A DNA stretch of 51,002 nt from CAVPDE01 sp964580575. GTDB lineage: Bacteria > Desulfobacterota > DSM-4660 > Desulfatiglandales > HGW-15. A program made the position numbers and the translations under genes. The stretch is taken from the NCBI GenBank assembly GCA_964580575.1, contig CAZOLJ010000026.1:1-51002 (forward strand), given 5' to 3'. The notes under the pieces were generated by a model. That model had not been told where the DNA came from. It did not search any database and saw nothing but the letters and a program-made list of their open reading frames with translations. Shown here one piece after another: positions 41,011-49,873 of the stretch. Position 1 is the stretch's first letter. Every line of letters begins with the position of its first letter.

Positions 41011-42429
41011 CTATCTCTTGCCGGGGAGGGCAGGCTTGGCCTGCCTCAGCTTTTCCCAGGTCATCTTGATCTGCTCCAGTGTATCATGACTTGGCAGATA
41101 ATCGCCATAGCGCACAAGGACATAGTGGTTTGTAATGACCGCGAAGTCCTGCCTGACTTCGGGGAGCCACTGTTCCAGAACCTTCAGGAATTCGTGAGGC
41201 GTCTGAGCCGCATTCCGGGGACAACCTGCTGACGCTGCCCAGTCCAGCATTCGTCGATAAATCGTTCGGATGGAGGAGATCTCGGGGGAGACAGCCTTCA
41301 TCTTCCGTTTGCGCCGGAAGGGTCGAAAAACAAAATGAAAGAAACGTGTTGCCAGCAAAAGGAGTCCCTTGAAAAGGTGCAGGAGGTCATCCAGGAAAGC
41401 GCCGGACATGGGCTCCACCTCAACTTCGCTCATGCTCTCCAGTCTCTGGCGCAGCCAGTGAATGATCTGAGAGGAAACGCTATAGATCGCCGCAAGGATC
41501 AGGATCATCCAGATGATGACCATCACGATGCTGCCCACTCTCCGGACCCATTCAGGCATCCTCAACAGCTTGACCCAGGACGGTCCCTCCGGAGGGGGCG
41601 CGGGCATCGCAGGCATGGCAGGGAGACTGGCCGGTTGGTCACTGGGAAACAGATTGGCAAGGAAAGAGACTACCCTGAAGAGGAGGTCCCAGAAGAAATT
41701 CCAGACCGCCGTTAACACGGAAAGGATGAGCTTCAGGATGTCTGGTCTTACAAGAGCGCCGATGATCATCCCGCCGACAAGGATGAAGAGGATGGTGAAG
41801 ATGAGGAGACTCATCCATCGACTCCTGAAAGGCCCTGAAAGCCATCCCGCCCCCTCCCTGGCATGGGTGACAGCGGTTCCTGCGAAAGAGAAGACGAAAA
41901 AGGCCATGGTGGTGGGAAACAGGCCAGGGAGATTCAAGTCCCACATGGATTCAAAAAAGAAAAGGATCAGAAGAATCGCCACGCCGAACTGGAACTCGGT
42001 GAGAGAAGTGGAAAAATCAAGACGAAGGCGAAGGAGTCTTCCGCCGAGCCACCAGAGAAGGATGCTGCAGACGAGAATGAGCTGCTGACAGGAAACGCTC
42101 GACACCTGAAGGATACCGACCACAAAGGAGTGGAGCCACGCAGGCTCCAGGGGATTTCCAAAGGGCGCGGCATAATGTTTTGCAAGAGCAAGGAACCAGA
42201 CGAACCAGAGGGTCCAGTTCAGAAGAAACAGACGAATGTTGCCCCAGGAAAGACGGCGGATCGCTTTTCCCAGGACAAAGGCAAGAGGATAAAAGGACAG
42301 GAGCCCCAGGATAGGGAGATCTCCTTCCGTAGCTTTCACGTCAAGAAGAAGCAGGGCCGTGTAAATCCAGCAGGCTTCAGCCCCTGCAATAGCCAGAAAA
42401 AGAATGTCCCTTTGCCGCGATTGGTTCAT
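41011..42429 (-). CDS. polytopic membrane protein with C-terminal DUF4129 domain
   Basis: 472 residues. About ten hydrophobic segments fill the first 330 residues (for example FLLNWTLWFVWFLALA, LLIFTILFILVGGMIIGALV, IVMVIIWMILILAAIY). The cytoplasmic C-terminus RRMLDWAASAGCPRNAAQTPHEFLKVLEQWLPEV is DUF4129, which in other genomes follows a transglutaminase core. No transglutaminase domain is present here, so this is the short version. Overlaps the DUF58 gene by 4 bp. Confidence 0.8.
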   Translation of the reverse strand: MNQSRQRDILFLAIAGAEACWIYTALLLLDVKATEGDLPILGLLSFYPLAFVLGKAIRRLSWGNIRLFLLNWTLWFVWFLALAKHYAAPFGNPLEPAWLHSFVVGILQVSSVSCQQLILVCSILLWWLGGRLLRLRLDFSTSLTEFQFGVAILLILFFFESMWDLNLPGLFPTTMAFFVFSFAGTAVTHAREGAGWLSGPFRSRWMSLLIFTILFILVGGMIIGALVRPDILKLILSVLTAVWNFFWDLLFRVVSFLANLFPSDQPASLPAMPAMPAPPPEGPSWVKLLRMPEWVRRVGSIVMVIIWMILILAAIYSVSSQIIHWLRQRLESMSEVEVEPMSGAFLDDLLHLFKGLLLLATRFFHFVFRPFRRKRKMKAVSPEISSIRTIYRRMLDWAASAGCPRNAAQTPHEFLKVLEQWLPEVRQDFAVITNHYVLVRYGDYLPSHDTLEQIKMTWEKLRQAKPALPGKR

Positions 42430-43697
42430 GCCTCGATGCTCCCCAGGTCGCCGGCGCTCCGGATGCGATGCACAGGAGTTCCCTCTTCCCGGGGCAAGGC
42501 CTCTCCTTCACCCATAAAGAACAGCAGGAGCTTGAACCCATTCTCTTTCAGAGAGTGGAGCAGCAGCGGAAGGGTCTCAGGCGGTTTTGCAAAAATGAGA
42601 GCTACGGTGGTGCCTGCGTGAAGAACCTTTTGCTCCTTCTCGATGAAGAGCTCAAAGGGGCCGGAAGAGGAGGCGGTCACCTTGGCGAGCGCTTCCAGAA
42701 TGGACGTAAGCTGATCGCGGCTTCCGCTGGGGACAAGGCTCACCGGTTGATCTGAATCGACTCCTCTTGTGTTGACGAAAACACCTGCGGGGCTTCCCTG
42801 TTCGACGACATGGTGGGCCAGGGAGGCGGCCACGCTGATGCCGAGTTCGAAAGCGTCTTCGTTGAACGATCCGTTGGCCGTGAAACTGTCAACTGAAAGG
42901 AACAGAGCGACCTTGAAGGTGGTGGTGGGTTCGAAAACCTTGACCTGTAGAGATTGAAGCCGTGCGCTTGCCTTCCAGTGGACATGGCGGAGACTGTCTC
43001 CGTGCTGATAGTCGCGCACTCCGATGGGCCGTGTAGGATCCTGAAACACGCGGTACTCGCTTCTGGATTCCCCCAGGGGCTGCTGGGAAGGGATGGGCAG
43101 ACGACCGACGGGAAGGATTTTCGGATAGACGATAACGTAGTCTTCCATGGCTGTTTTGAGAGACCGGGAATAGAGCCCGAAGATGTCGCCGGAACTGATG
43201 ACGGTCGGCCCGAGGGGATAGTACCCCCGCTTGAGGCAGGAAAGCTCGTATTTCCACTTCACGCTGCTGTACCAGAGCATGGCCGCTGAGCGGCGGATAA
43301 GGACAGAACCGGGCCTTTCACCGCACAGAGTGGAGGCGCCGCCCAGGGCCTGAGGGATTTCGTCGTCCACCTGAATCCATGGCAAAGGCAAAGGTTTGCG
43401 ATTGGCGACCTGCAGTTTCACGTTGATTCTCTCTCCCGGAAAAACCCTGCGCTCACTCAGCTGGCGACGGCAGGAGACGCGGGCCAGGGACAGGTGACTC
43501 CAGAGTTTGGCCAACCCGGCGGAGGAGAACAGAAGGCTGGTGAGCACGACGATGGGTGCCTGACCGTTCCATGCGGCTAAAACCAAAATCGCGGCCATGG
43601 CCAGCAACCCCGGCCAGTTGAGAAGATACCCAGCAGCTTGAGAAGTGAGTTTGGTCGGTTGGTCCGGATGGGTGGTGGGAGAAGAGAGATAATTCAT
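42426..43697 (-). CDS. DUF58 domain protein
   Basis: 423 residues from ATG 43697. Two membrane helices near the N-terminus (LLAMAAILVLAAW, VVLTSLLFSSAGLA), a beta-rich middle with YELSCLKRGYYPLGPTVISSGDIFGLYSR, and the DUF58 signature EYRVFQDPTRPIGVRDYQHGDSLRHVHWKASAR, then a vWA-like fold (ALFLSVDS). DUF58 proteins work with MoxR ATPases in membrane-linked assembly. First gene of the operon, with a near-perfect promoter upstream. Confidence 0.92.
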   Translation of the reverse strand: MNYLSSPTTHPDQPTKLTSQAAGYLLNWPGLLAMAAILVLAAWNGQAPIVVLTSLLFSSAGLAKLWSHLSLARVSCRRQLSERRVFPGERINVKLQVANRKPLPLPWIQVDDEIPQALGGASTLCGERPGSVLIRRSAAMLWYSSVKWKYELSCLKRGYYPLGPTVISSGDIFGLYSRSLKTAMEDYVIVYPKILPVGRLPIPSQQPLGESRSEYRVFQDPTRPIGVRDYQHGDSLRHVHWKASARLQSLQVKVFEPTTTFKVALFLSVDSFTANGSFNEDAFELGISVAASLAHHVVEQGSPAGVFVNTRGVDSDQPVSLVPSGSRDQLTSILEALAKVTASSSGPFELFIEKEQKVLHAGTTVALIFAKPPETLPLLLHSLKENGFKLLLFFMGEGEALPREEGTPVHRIRSAGDLGSIEA

Positions 43698-43776
43698 TGC
43701 CAATGAGGCTCGACCTTATACCCGATATGGAAAGGCCGCAAACGGTCGTTCAAAAGACTTCCAAGAAGTAAGAAGG

Positions 43777-43806
43777 AGTATAAGAACGCGTGCTTTCCAC
43801 TGTCAA
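43777..43806 (-). promoter_or_regulatory. sigma-70 promoter of the DUF58-MoxR operon
   Basis: Minus strand TTGACA (43801-43806), 18 bp, TATACT (43777-43782), about 80 nt before the DUF58 start. Confidence 0.82.
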
Positions 43807-44045
43807 GGGAAAAGGGCGAAGGGGCGAAGGAAGATAATGATTAGTAAAGAATAGTCTGATCGTCAAATAAGTCATCTATTAGCTGAGGGCCTCTCCAAAT
43901 TGATGAGACTCTGCTCTGATCGTTCTTCCGTGGGGGAGTCTCACCCTTACCCGGTCAAATTGAAAAGCAGGCAAGTCGACCAAAAGAGATGTCTGAGTCC
44001 CTTGACCTGGGAATCCGTATCCCACTCTCTACCTACACAATAGGT
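43807..44045. other. intergenic stretch, nothing recognised
   Basis: AT-richer than its neighbours; no supported gene. A plus-strand frame from 43989 (MSESLDLG…) is the shadow of the integrase fragment that follows. Confidence 0.4.
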
Positions 44046-44231
44046 TTAATTGGGTGCATCACAGGGGTTTTCGAACCTCTCTGCGCCCGTGTTTATGATG
44101 AAGGTGAAGAAGGCACGAAGAAGGCAAAAGCGGAGTCTCTTGGTGGATTGCTTGGCTCCCTCGGTGAGGTGACCCAAGAAGGCGAGGATCTCCTCCGAGG
44201 TCAGGGATTCCGCTTCCCGCTTCAATACCAA
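44046..44231 (-). pseudogene. N-terminal core-binding fragment of a tyrosine integrase
   Basis: 61 residues: LTSEEILAFLGHLTEGAKQS, TKRLRFCLLRAFFTFI, NPCDAP. This is the SAM-like core-binding domain of phage-type integrases. The catalytic domain is missing, so it is a dead remnant. It lies on the same strand as, and directly beyond, a decayed toxin-antitoxin pair, marking a small accessory scar. Confidence 0.65.
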
Positions 44232-44255
44232 AAAGGTGAAGGCCTGTTCTGAGAG

Positions 44256-44596
44256 TCAAGAATCCTTATGTCGTATGCGAATCGTCGTGGGAGTCAAGAC
44301 AGTGAACGCTCCTGGCATCGCAGCACCATGCTTACGGATGACCTCCGCTACAATCGCTGCCTTTCTTCCTTGGGGTAACCCTGCGATGCGGAGGAGCAAA
44401 ATCCCGCTAGAGGCAAGGTATCGCCAAAATCCTTATCGGATGTCAACAACATGGCTTGCTGGAGGTTCGCTTGGGTCAGCACTGAATTATCTGAGGCACC
44501 CGATTGAGTCTCAGCAATATAGATAACCTCATGACCATCTTCACGCAATCGGGACACGATCTGATAGTCGACGCTTTCATCGGCTACGAATCTCAA
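44256..44596 (-). pseudogene. DUF5615 PIN-like toxin gene with a frameshift
   Basis: The frame begins normally (MRFVADESVDYQIVSRLREDGHEVIYIAE … NLQQAMLLTSDKDFGDTL) but then turns into nonsense. The next frame carries on with ASSGILLLRIAGLPQGRKAA and further in the expected style, to a stop at 44256. The break is one missing base near 44421. Without it the product would be ~113 residues, the usual size. DUF5615 proteins have a PIN-like fold and pair with DUF433 antitoxins, here overlapping by 4 bp. The toxin is most likely inactive. Confidence 0.75.
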
Positions 44597-44829
44597 GCGC
44601 TAGCCGCAGCAACTGGGTAAACAACGTCAGCTCGCAAAGCCTGCGCAGCGAAACGCAAGGCAGCCTGAATCTTTTCACGGGTGAGTTTTGGATGAGCTGC
44701 AAGAATCTGCTCAACAGTCTCACCTGCGGCAAGTTTTTCCAAGACTAGCTCCACGGTTATCCTGGTGCCCGCTATTACGGGCTTTCCCAGCATAACCTGT
44801 GGATCTGAAATGATAAGGTTCTTTTCCAT
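44593..44829 (-). CDS. DUF433 antitoxin
   Basis: 78 residues from ATG 44829 (GGGC/AAAGGG just upstream; ATG 44919 in frame but lies in the promoter). SDPQVMLGKPVIAGTRITVELVLEKLAAGETVEQILAAHPKLTREKIQAALRFAA is a complete DUF433 helix-turn-helix domain. It neutralises the DUF5615 toxin and probably represses the operon. It stays intact while the toxin is broken, the usual order of decay. Confidence 0.9.
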   Translation of the reverse strand: MEKNLIISDPQVMLGKPVIAGTRITVELVLEKLAAGETVEQILAAHPKLTREKIQAALRFAAQALRADVVYPVAAASA

Positions 44830-44883
44830 TATGATGCCCTTTCGCCCCCACGTCTCATCGTTGTTTATTGAAGCATTGTGAGA

Positions 44884-44913
44884 AATATACCTTTTTGCCA
44901 AAGCAGTTGTCAA
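44884..44913 (-). promoter_or_regulatory. promoter of the DUF433/DUF5615 pair
   Basis: Minus strand TTGACA (44908-44913), 18 bp, TATATT (44884-44889). Confidence 0.75.
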
Positions 44914-45216
44914 ATTCACTTCACCTCGAATTGAAGGTTTTAATTCCGCTCTACGGCCTCCCAGTCCCTCTGAGACGAGCGAAGACGTTACGAAACCTCC
45001 ATTGTATGACAGAGAGAAAAAGGCCCTCTACCAGTTGGACGGCTCGGTTCTCTTTGGACGGTAGAGTCTCACTCCTTTCATTCGCCCTAAAACATGTCCA
45101 CCTTTACGACGGGTCCTTCGGGCCGGTGCCGAGACTCTGAACGGTAAAAACCGTCGTTTCGGGGCTTGAAGTTTGGGCTTTGACATTTTCCATTGTTCGG
45201 TTGATGATCAGCGACC
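44914..45216. other. intergenic stretch, nothing recognised
   Basis: No supported gene. A TTGACA at 45179-45184 could be a -35 for the following gene, but no good -10 is seen at the right distance. Confidence 0.4.
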
Positions 45217-46899
45217 ATGAAGATCCTGCTCATTTATCCCTATTTCATTGAAGAGCGAATGCATGATGAGGACATGAAGGCGGTGCCCATGGGGCTTTAC
45301 TCTGTGGGAGCCGTCCTGAAGGAAAACCACTATGATGTGGAGATCCTGGACTGGCACGAGATCAACAGAACCCCTGGAAAGATCAAAGAAGAGCTGTTAA
45401 AGAAGAAACCGGATGTGATCGGCTTTTCCGTGCTTCATGGAAACCGCTGGGGCGCAATCGAGATCGCTCGCACAGCAAAGCAACTCAACCCCAAGACCCA
45501 GGTTGTCTTCGGAGGGATTGGCGCGACTTTTCTCTGGGAACACTTGCTCACCCGTTTTCCTGAAGTGGACGTTGTGGTCCTGGGTGAAGGGGAATGGACC
45601 TTCCTGAACTTGGTCAGGCATTTTAAAAGGAAGCAGGATCAGGGGATCGCGGAGATTCGAGGAATCGCGTATCGGGAAAAGGGGAGAATTCTAAAAACCG
45701 GGGAACCAGACCCCATCAAAGATCTCAACAGCCTGCCGCTTCCATCAAAACACTTCATCTATCAGCATGTCTCGTCCTCGCGGGGATGTTCCTGGAATTG
45801 CTCTTTCTGCGGCTCCCCTCGATTCTGGGGAAGGAACATACGATGGCGCTCGCCTGAGAACTTCGTGGATGAACTGGAGATGCTTTTCCGAAAAGGGGTG
45901 AGCTTCTTCTCCTTCTCCGACGACACCTTCACCCTTGACCCGAAGAGAGTCATCGCGATCTGCAAGCGGATCATTGAAAAGAATCTCGGGATTTCCTGGT
46001 ATGCGATCTCGCGTGTGGATCACGTGGAAGAGGAAACGCTCTCCTGGATGAGAAGGGCCGGGTGTATCCAAATCAGCTACGGCGTGGAAAGCGGGTCCGA
46101 GAAAATCAGGAAGGCGCTGGGCAAGCCGGTCAAGACCGAACAGATCAAGCGGGCCTTTGCCCTGACCACATGGTACGGGATTCTTTCCAGAGCCTATTTT
46201 ATTTATGGCGCTCCAGGGGAAAGGTGGCAAACGATTCAGGAGACCATCGACCTCATGGACGAGATCAAGCCGCTGAGCGCGATCTTCTATATTCTCGATG
46301 TTTTTCCGGGGACCAAGCTTTATTCGGACCTGAAAAAGAGGCACGGCATCACAGAAGATGTCTGGCTCAAGAAAATGGAAGGCATCATGTACTTTGAGAC
46401 CGACTCGACCATGAATGATGATCTCATTCTCGCTTTCGGGAAAAAGCTGCGTACGGCCTTCTACGAAAAGGTGCCTTCCTATGCAGAGTCTATCGAACTC
46501 GTGGAGCGAAAGGATCTGTATCCATGGCATGCGGATTTCTGCTCGAGGCTGGGCATGACCTTCAGCCATGGGGATTATTCGAAAGTTCAAGAGGTCAGGC
46601 AGAAGCTTGAAACAGCGGAAAAGCTCTTCAGGAAAGCCCTGGGCTACTGCCCGGATCACCGGGCTTACCTGGGCCTAGGCATGATCATGCAGCGAAAAGG
46701 TGAATTCAAAGAGTCGGTGAAGATCCTTGAAGAGGGACTGTCTCATTGGCCTGAAAGCGAAGATCTTACCCTCTGTCTCGGCATCGACTACATGAACCTG
46801 GGCGATTTCAAAACCGCTCTGGGTCACTTCTCCAGGTTTCCGCAATCCAAAACAGCGATTCAATACAAGGAGGAATGTGTGAAAGCGCTGAAGGGATGA
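45217..46899 (+). CDS. B12-binding radical SAM protein with TPR tail
   Basis: 560 residues. A cobalamin-binding Rossmann domain (1-~150: MKILLIYPYF, GLYSVGAVLKENHYDVEILD, VVFGGIGATFLWEHLL, VVVLGEGEWTF) precedes the radical SAM core with Cys191, Cys195 and Cys198 (RGCSWNCSFCGSPRFWG). The B12 loop lacks a clear D-x-H-x2-G, so cobalamin binding may be base-off. Residues ~445-560 are two or three TPR-like repeats (AEKLFRKALGYCPDHRAYLGLGMI, KEFKESVKILEEGL-type), which suggest protein contacts. Class B enzymes of this type methylate or rearrange complex substrates; which one is not evident here. Stands alone. Confidence 0.88.
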   Translation: MKILLIYPYFIEERMHDEDMKAVPMGLYSVGAVLKENHYDVEILDWHEINRTPGKIKEELLKKKPDVIGFSVLHGNRWGAIEIARTAKQLNPKTQVVFGGIGATFLWEHLLTRFPEVDVVVLGEGEWTFLNLVRHFKRKQDQGIAEIRGIAYREKGRILKTGEPDPIKDLNSLPLPSKHFIYQHVSSSRGCSWNCSFCGSPRFWGRNIRWRSPENFVDELEMLFRKGVSFFSFSDDTFTLDPKRVIAICKRIIEKNLGISWYAISRVDHVEEETLSWMRRAGCIQISYGVESGSEKIRKALGKPVKTEQIKRAFALTTWYGILSRAYFIYGAPGERWQTIQETIDLMDEIKPLSAIFYILDVFPGTKLYSDLKKRHGITEDVWLKKMEGIMYFETDSTMNDDLILAFGKKLRTAFYEKVPSYAESIELVERKDLYPWHADFCSRLGMTFSHGDYSKVQEVRQKLETAEKLFRKALGYCPDHRAYLGLGMIMQRKGEFKESVKILEEGLSHWPESEDLTLCLGIDYMNLGDFKTALGHFSRFPQSKTAIQYKEECVKALKG

Positions 46900-46919
46900 C
46901 GGGGCTCGGCTAGAGAGCA

Positions 46920-48080
46920 TCAACGTTCTCTGTAAAACAGCTTAAAGAAAAACAGGCCGAGAAAAAGGCTGAGACCGGCGGTGAGGAAGAGCGCCGGGAA
47001 ACCGGCCCGCTCCCCGATGTATCCGAGAAGAATGGACCCGAAAAAGGCGCCTCCGTCCATGGAACCGGTGAAGGCTCCTGTTACCTTTCCACGAATGGCG
47101 ATGGGTTCGTCCCGCACGGCGACGGCGGTGAGGCATGGAAAAAGAAATCCATGGCCGCAACCGGACATGAGGCCGGAGATCACCAGGATCATTTCCCCAC
47201 CGAGGAAACAAAGGAGAAGAAGGCCTGCCCCTGTGAGAAGCATGGCATAGGGGATAATCCGCAGCTCCCCAAGCCGGTCGGCCAGCCTGCCGCCCACGAA
47301 CCGGGTAAGGACAGCCATCCCCGAGTAACTCAAGTAATAAATGGAGATAAAGGCGAGATTTTTTTCCTTGGCAAAAGGGGAGACAAAGCCTCCTGAAGCT
47401 GCCAGAGCATATCCAAAAAGAAAGGCCAACAAAGACACTTTTAGGGTCCTCGTTCTCAAGAGCACTGAAAGGAAAGAGGGGGTGCTTAGCGAGGAATGCT
47501 CAAAATGGGATTCCGGAATTCGAAGATGAAGGATGAATCCCATGGCGCCCATCCCCGAGGCAGTAAGAAAAAAGGGGACGAATCCTGCATGCTGGATAAT
47601 GAGTTCTGCGATCGCAGGCCCGACAGCCATCCCGGAAAGACCGGTTACACCGAACATGCCCATCCCTTCGTTCAGCCTGGTTTCGGGGATAATGTCCGCC
47701 ATATAGGTAAAGGCAGCCGTGAAGCAGAGCGCGAGACCGATGCCGTGGAAAATCCGCGCAAAAAGAAGTGCGGGATAGACGCGGCTCAAGTCCTGCTGAA
47801 AGAGAAGGTAGGAAAGGGGAAGAGCGGTCATTATCGCACAACCTAACGTATAGCTCCTTTTTCGGCCGATCCGGTCGACCATGGACGAAATCCAGGGCCG
47901 GGAGAGAACGGAGGAGAGAGAGAAGACTCCCATCACAATGCCGATGTCCAGCTTGGAGCCCCCGAGGTGTGAAACGAAAAGGGGAAAAAAGAAAAATGAA
48001 CCGAAGCTTGAAGTGGTGAAGAAATTGGCCAGGGACATGGTCAAGAAAGTTTGGGTATAAAGGGTTCGTTCAGCTTGCAT
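46920..48080 (-). CDS. MFS transporter
   Basis: 386 residues from ATG 48080; 12 helices. FFFFPLFVSHLGGSKLDIGIVMG and the loop SSMVDRIGRKRS after helix 2 (D-R-x-G-R-K-R motif A) are typical, repeated as GGRLADRLGELR in the second half. ARIFHGIGLALCFTAAFTYMADIIPETRLNEGMG matches the drug/sugar-phosphate type subfamily. Probable proton-linked efflux pump; substrate unknown. Convergent with the radical SAM/TPR gene. Confidence 0.92.
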   Translation of the reverse strand: MQAERTLYTQTFLTMSLANFFTTSSFGSFFFFPLFVSHLGGSKLDIGIVMGVFSLSSVLSRPWISSMVDRIGRKRSYTLGCAIMTALPLSYLLFQQDLSRVYPALLFARIFHGIGLALCFTAAFTYMADIIPETRLNEGMGMFGVTGLSGMAVGPAIAELIIQHAGFVPFFLTASGMGAMGFILHLRIPESHFEHSSLSTPSFLSVLLRTRTLKVSLLAFLFGYALAASGGFVSPFAKEKNLAFISIYYLSYSGMAVLTRFVGGRLADRLGELRIIPYAMLLTGAGLLLLCFLGGEMILVISGLMSGCGHGFLFPCLTAVAVRDEPIAIRGKVTGAFTGSMDGGAFFGSILLGYIGERAGFPALFLTAGLSLFLGLFFFKLFYRER

Positions 48081-48376
48081 CTGGAGCTTTTTCCTTTGCG
48101 GCCGGGCTTGAGGGCCTCTCAAGAGGCCATGATCATTAAGTAAGCCCGGTTCATGACATCGAAAGAAACATGCGCAGGAAGCATACAAGGGGAATGGATT
48201 TCGTGCAACAGGCCTTTTTCCCCAACCCTTTTCATCCTTGACAGAACGGATGCCTTTCCTATACGTTCAATAGCAGTTGATGGGGCCATGCCGGCCGGAC
48301 GGGGCTGGGATTTTTTGTTTCGTTCCGTGGTGCACCGTAAGAGATGTGTTGACCGATTGTTTTTGGGGGAATCCAC

Positions 48377-48631
48377 ATGCCTGAGACATGGGTCAATTAC
48401 TGGTACTATGGAAAAGACGGCAAATTGGTCAAAACCGAAAGGCTACCGAGAAAAGACATCGCGTTTGTTTATGAGACAGCGGAAAGACCCACGGCCCAGA
48501 TTTCGCGCCACACCTTCTTCTGCCCCAGCACAGGGGCGACACAAAAGTTCGATGCCGTGTCCGAGGGGGACCGCACGGTAAAACGAAGAGAGATCGTGAG
48601 GCAACTGCTCGGTCAAGGACCCATGGCCTAA
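48377..48631 (+). CDS. small hypothetical protein
   Basis: 84 residues, ATG 48377 with GGGGGA upstream. WVNYWYYGKDGKLVKTERLPRKDI is aromatic-rich; the middle RHTFFCPSTGATQKFD reads like the single-Cys part of a small domain; the end is charged. I do not recognise a family. Good ribosome binding site and codon use argue for a real gene, placed between the MFS gene and the pdh operon. Confidence 0.6.
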   Translation: MPETWVNYWYYGKDGKLVKTERLPRKDIAFVYETAERPTAQISRHTFFCPSTGATQKFDAVSEGDRTVKRREIVRQLLGQGPMA

Positions 48632-48670
48632 GCCGCATCCGTCATGCGCGAAGAACTACCCTTCCTGTTG

Positions 48671-48698
48671 TTGACCGAAGTCGAATCCTGACTATTTT
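48671..48698 (+). promoter_or_regulatory. candidate promoter of the pdh operon
   Basis: TTGACC (48671-48676), 16 bp, TATTTT (48693-48698), about 70 nt before pdhA. Confidence 0.5.
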
Positions 48699-48766
48699 CT
48701 ATTCATACGTTTTTATGAAGGTCTTTTAGGGTTTTCGCCGTCATCAGCGTCAAGAGGAGGACGACT

Positions 48767-49873
48767 ATGCCGAGAAATAGAGTCGAATTGCCCTACCACG
48801 TGGAATACGTCTCCGTCCTGGACGAGGAGGGGCGCCTGGATCAAGCCCTGGAACCCGAGATCCCCGATGACCTCCTGCTCAAACTCCACCGGGCCATGGT
48901 GCTTGGCCGGAGGTTTGACGAAAGATTGTTGAGCCTCCAGAGACAGGGCCGCATCGGGACCTTTGCGCCCATTACCGGCCAGGAAGCCTCTCAGCTGGGG
49001 GCGGTGGCTCCTCTCATACCCGGCGATTGCATGGCGCCCTCTTTCAGGGAGACGGCGGCCCAGATCTATCGGGGGGTTCCCATGGAGAGCGTCATCCTCG
49101 CCTTCGGCGGATACAATGAGGCGGCTTCCCTCGTTAAAGAAGGGAATGATCTGCCCGTTGCGATTCCTGTGGCCTCCCAGGTGCTGCATGCGGTGGGCCT
49201 TGCCTGGGGAATGAAGTACCGCAAGAAACAGAACGTGGTCATGACCTTTTTCGGGGATGGAGGGACTTCAGAGGGGGACTTTCACGAAGGCATGAATTTC
49301 GCGGCGGTCTACCAGGTGCCCGTGGTTTTCGTGTGTCAGAACAACCAGTGGGCCATTTCAGTGCCGCGGAGCAGACAAACCCATTCGAAGACTATTGCCC
49401 AAAAGGCCTTGGCCTATGACATGCCGGGCATTCAGGTGGACGGAAACGATGTCCTTGCTGTGTATTCCGCTGCGAAAGAGGCCATAGACCGAGCGCGATC
49501 CGGGGGAGGACCGTCCCTGATCGAAAACGTGACCTACCGGATGATGATGCACACCACGGCGGATGACCCGAAGCGCTACCGCAAAGATGAAGAGGTGGAG
49601 GGTTGGAGAAAGCGAGACCCCATCCAGAGGTTTCAGAAGTACCTCAAGAACAAGGGCCTTCTATCGGACCAAAAGATCGAGGAACTGGAAGCTCAAGTCA
49701 AGGCGGAAATCCAGCAGGCCGTGGAGCACGCAGAAGAGTTGATGAAGAAACACAGCGATTCCCTTCCCATGTTTGAACATGCCTACGAGGAAATGCCGCC
49801 TCATGTGAAGGAACAGCGAGAAGAGCTCAAGCGGGAATTGGCTGAAATGCCCAAGGAGGAAGACCATGGCTAA
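48767..49873 (+). CDS. pdhA: pyruvate dehydrogenase E1 component, alpha subunit
   Basis: 368 residues, ATG with GAGGAGGACG upstream. GRRFDERLLSLQRQGRIGTFAPITGQEA is the substrate-channel region; the thiamine-diphosphate motif runs from GDGGTSEGDFHEGMNFAAVY to VCQNNQWAIS (GDG … NN). RYRKDEEVEGWRKRDP contains the phosphorylation-loop region. With E1 beta it decarboxylates pyruvate (or a branched 2-oxoacid) and passes the acetyl group to lipoyl-E2. The wording is that of the Bacillus-type PdhA/AcoA group. The stop overlaps pdhB by 8 bp. Confidence 0.93.
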   Translation: MPRNRVELPYHVEYVSVLDEEGRLDQALEPEIPDDLLLKLHRAMVLGRRFDERLLSLQRQGRIGTFAPITGQEASQLGAVAPLIPGDCMAPSFRETAAQIYRGVPMESVILAFGGYNEAASLVKEGNDLPVAIPVASQVLHAVGLAWGMKYRKKQNVVMTFFGDGGTSEGDFHEGMNFAAVYQVPVVFVCQNNQWAISVPRSRQTHSKTIAQKALAYDMPGIQVDGNDVLAVYSAAKEAIDRARSGGGPSLIENVTYRMMMHTTADDPKRYRKDEEVEGWRKRDPIQRFQKYLKNKGLLSDQKIEELEAQVKAEIQQAVEHAEELMKKHSDSLPMFEHAYEEMPPHVKEQREELKRELAEMPKEEDHG

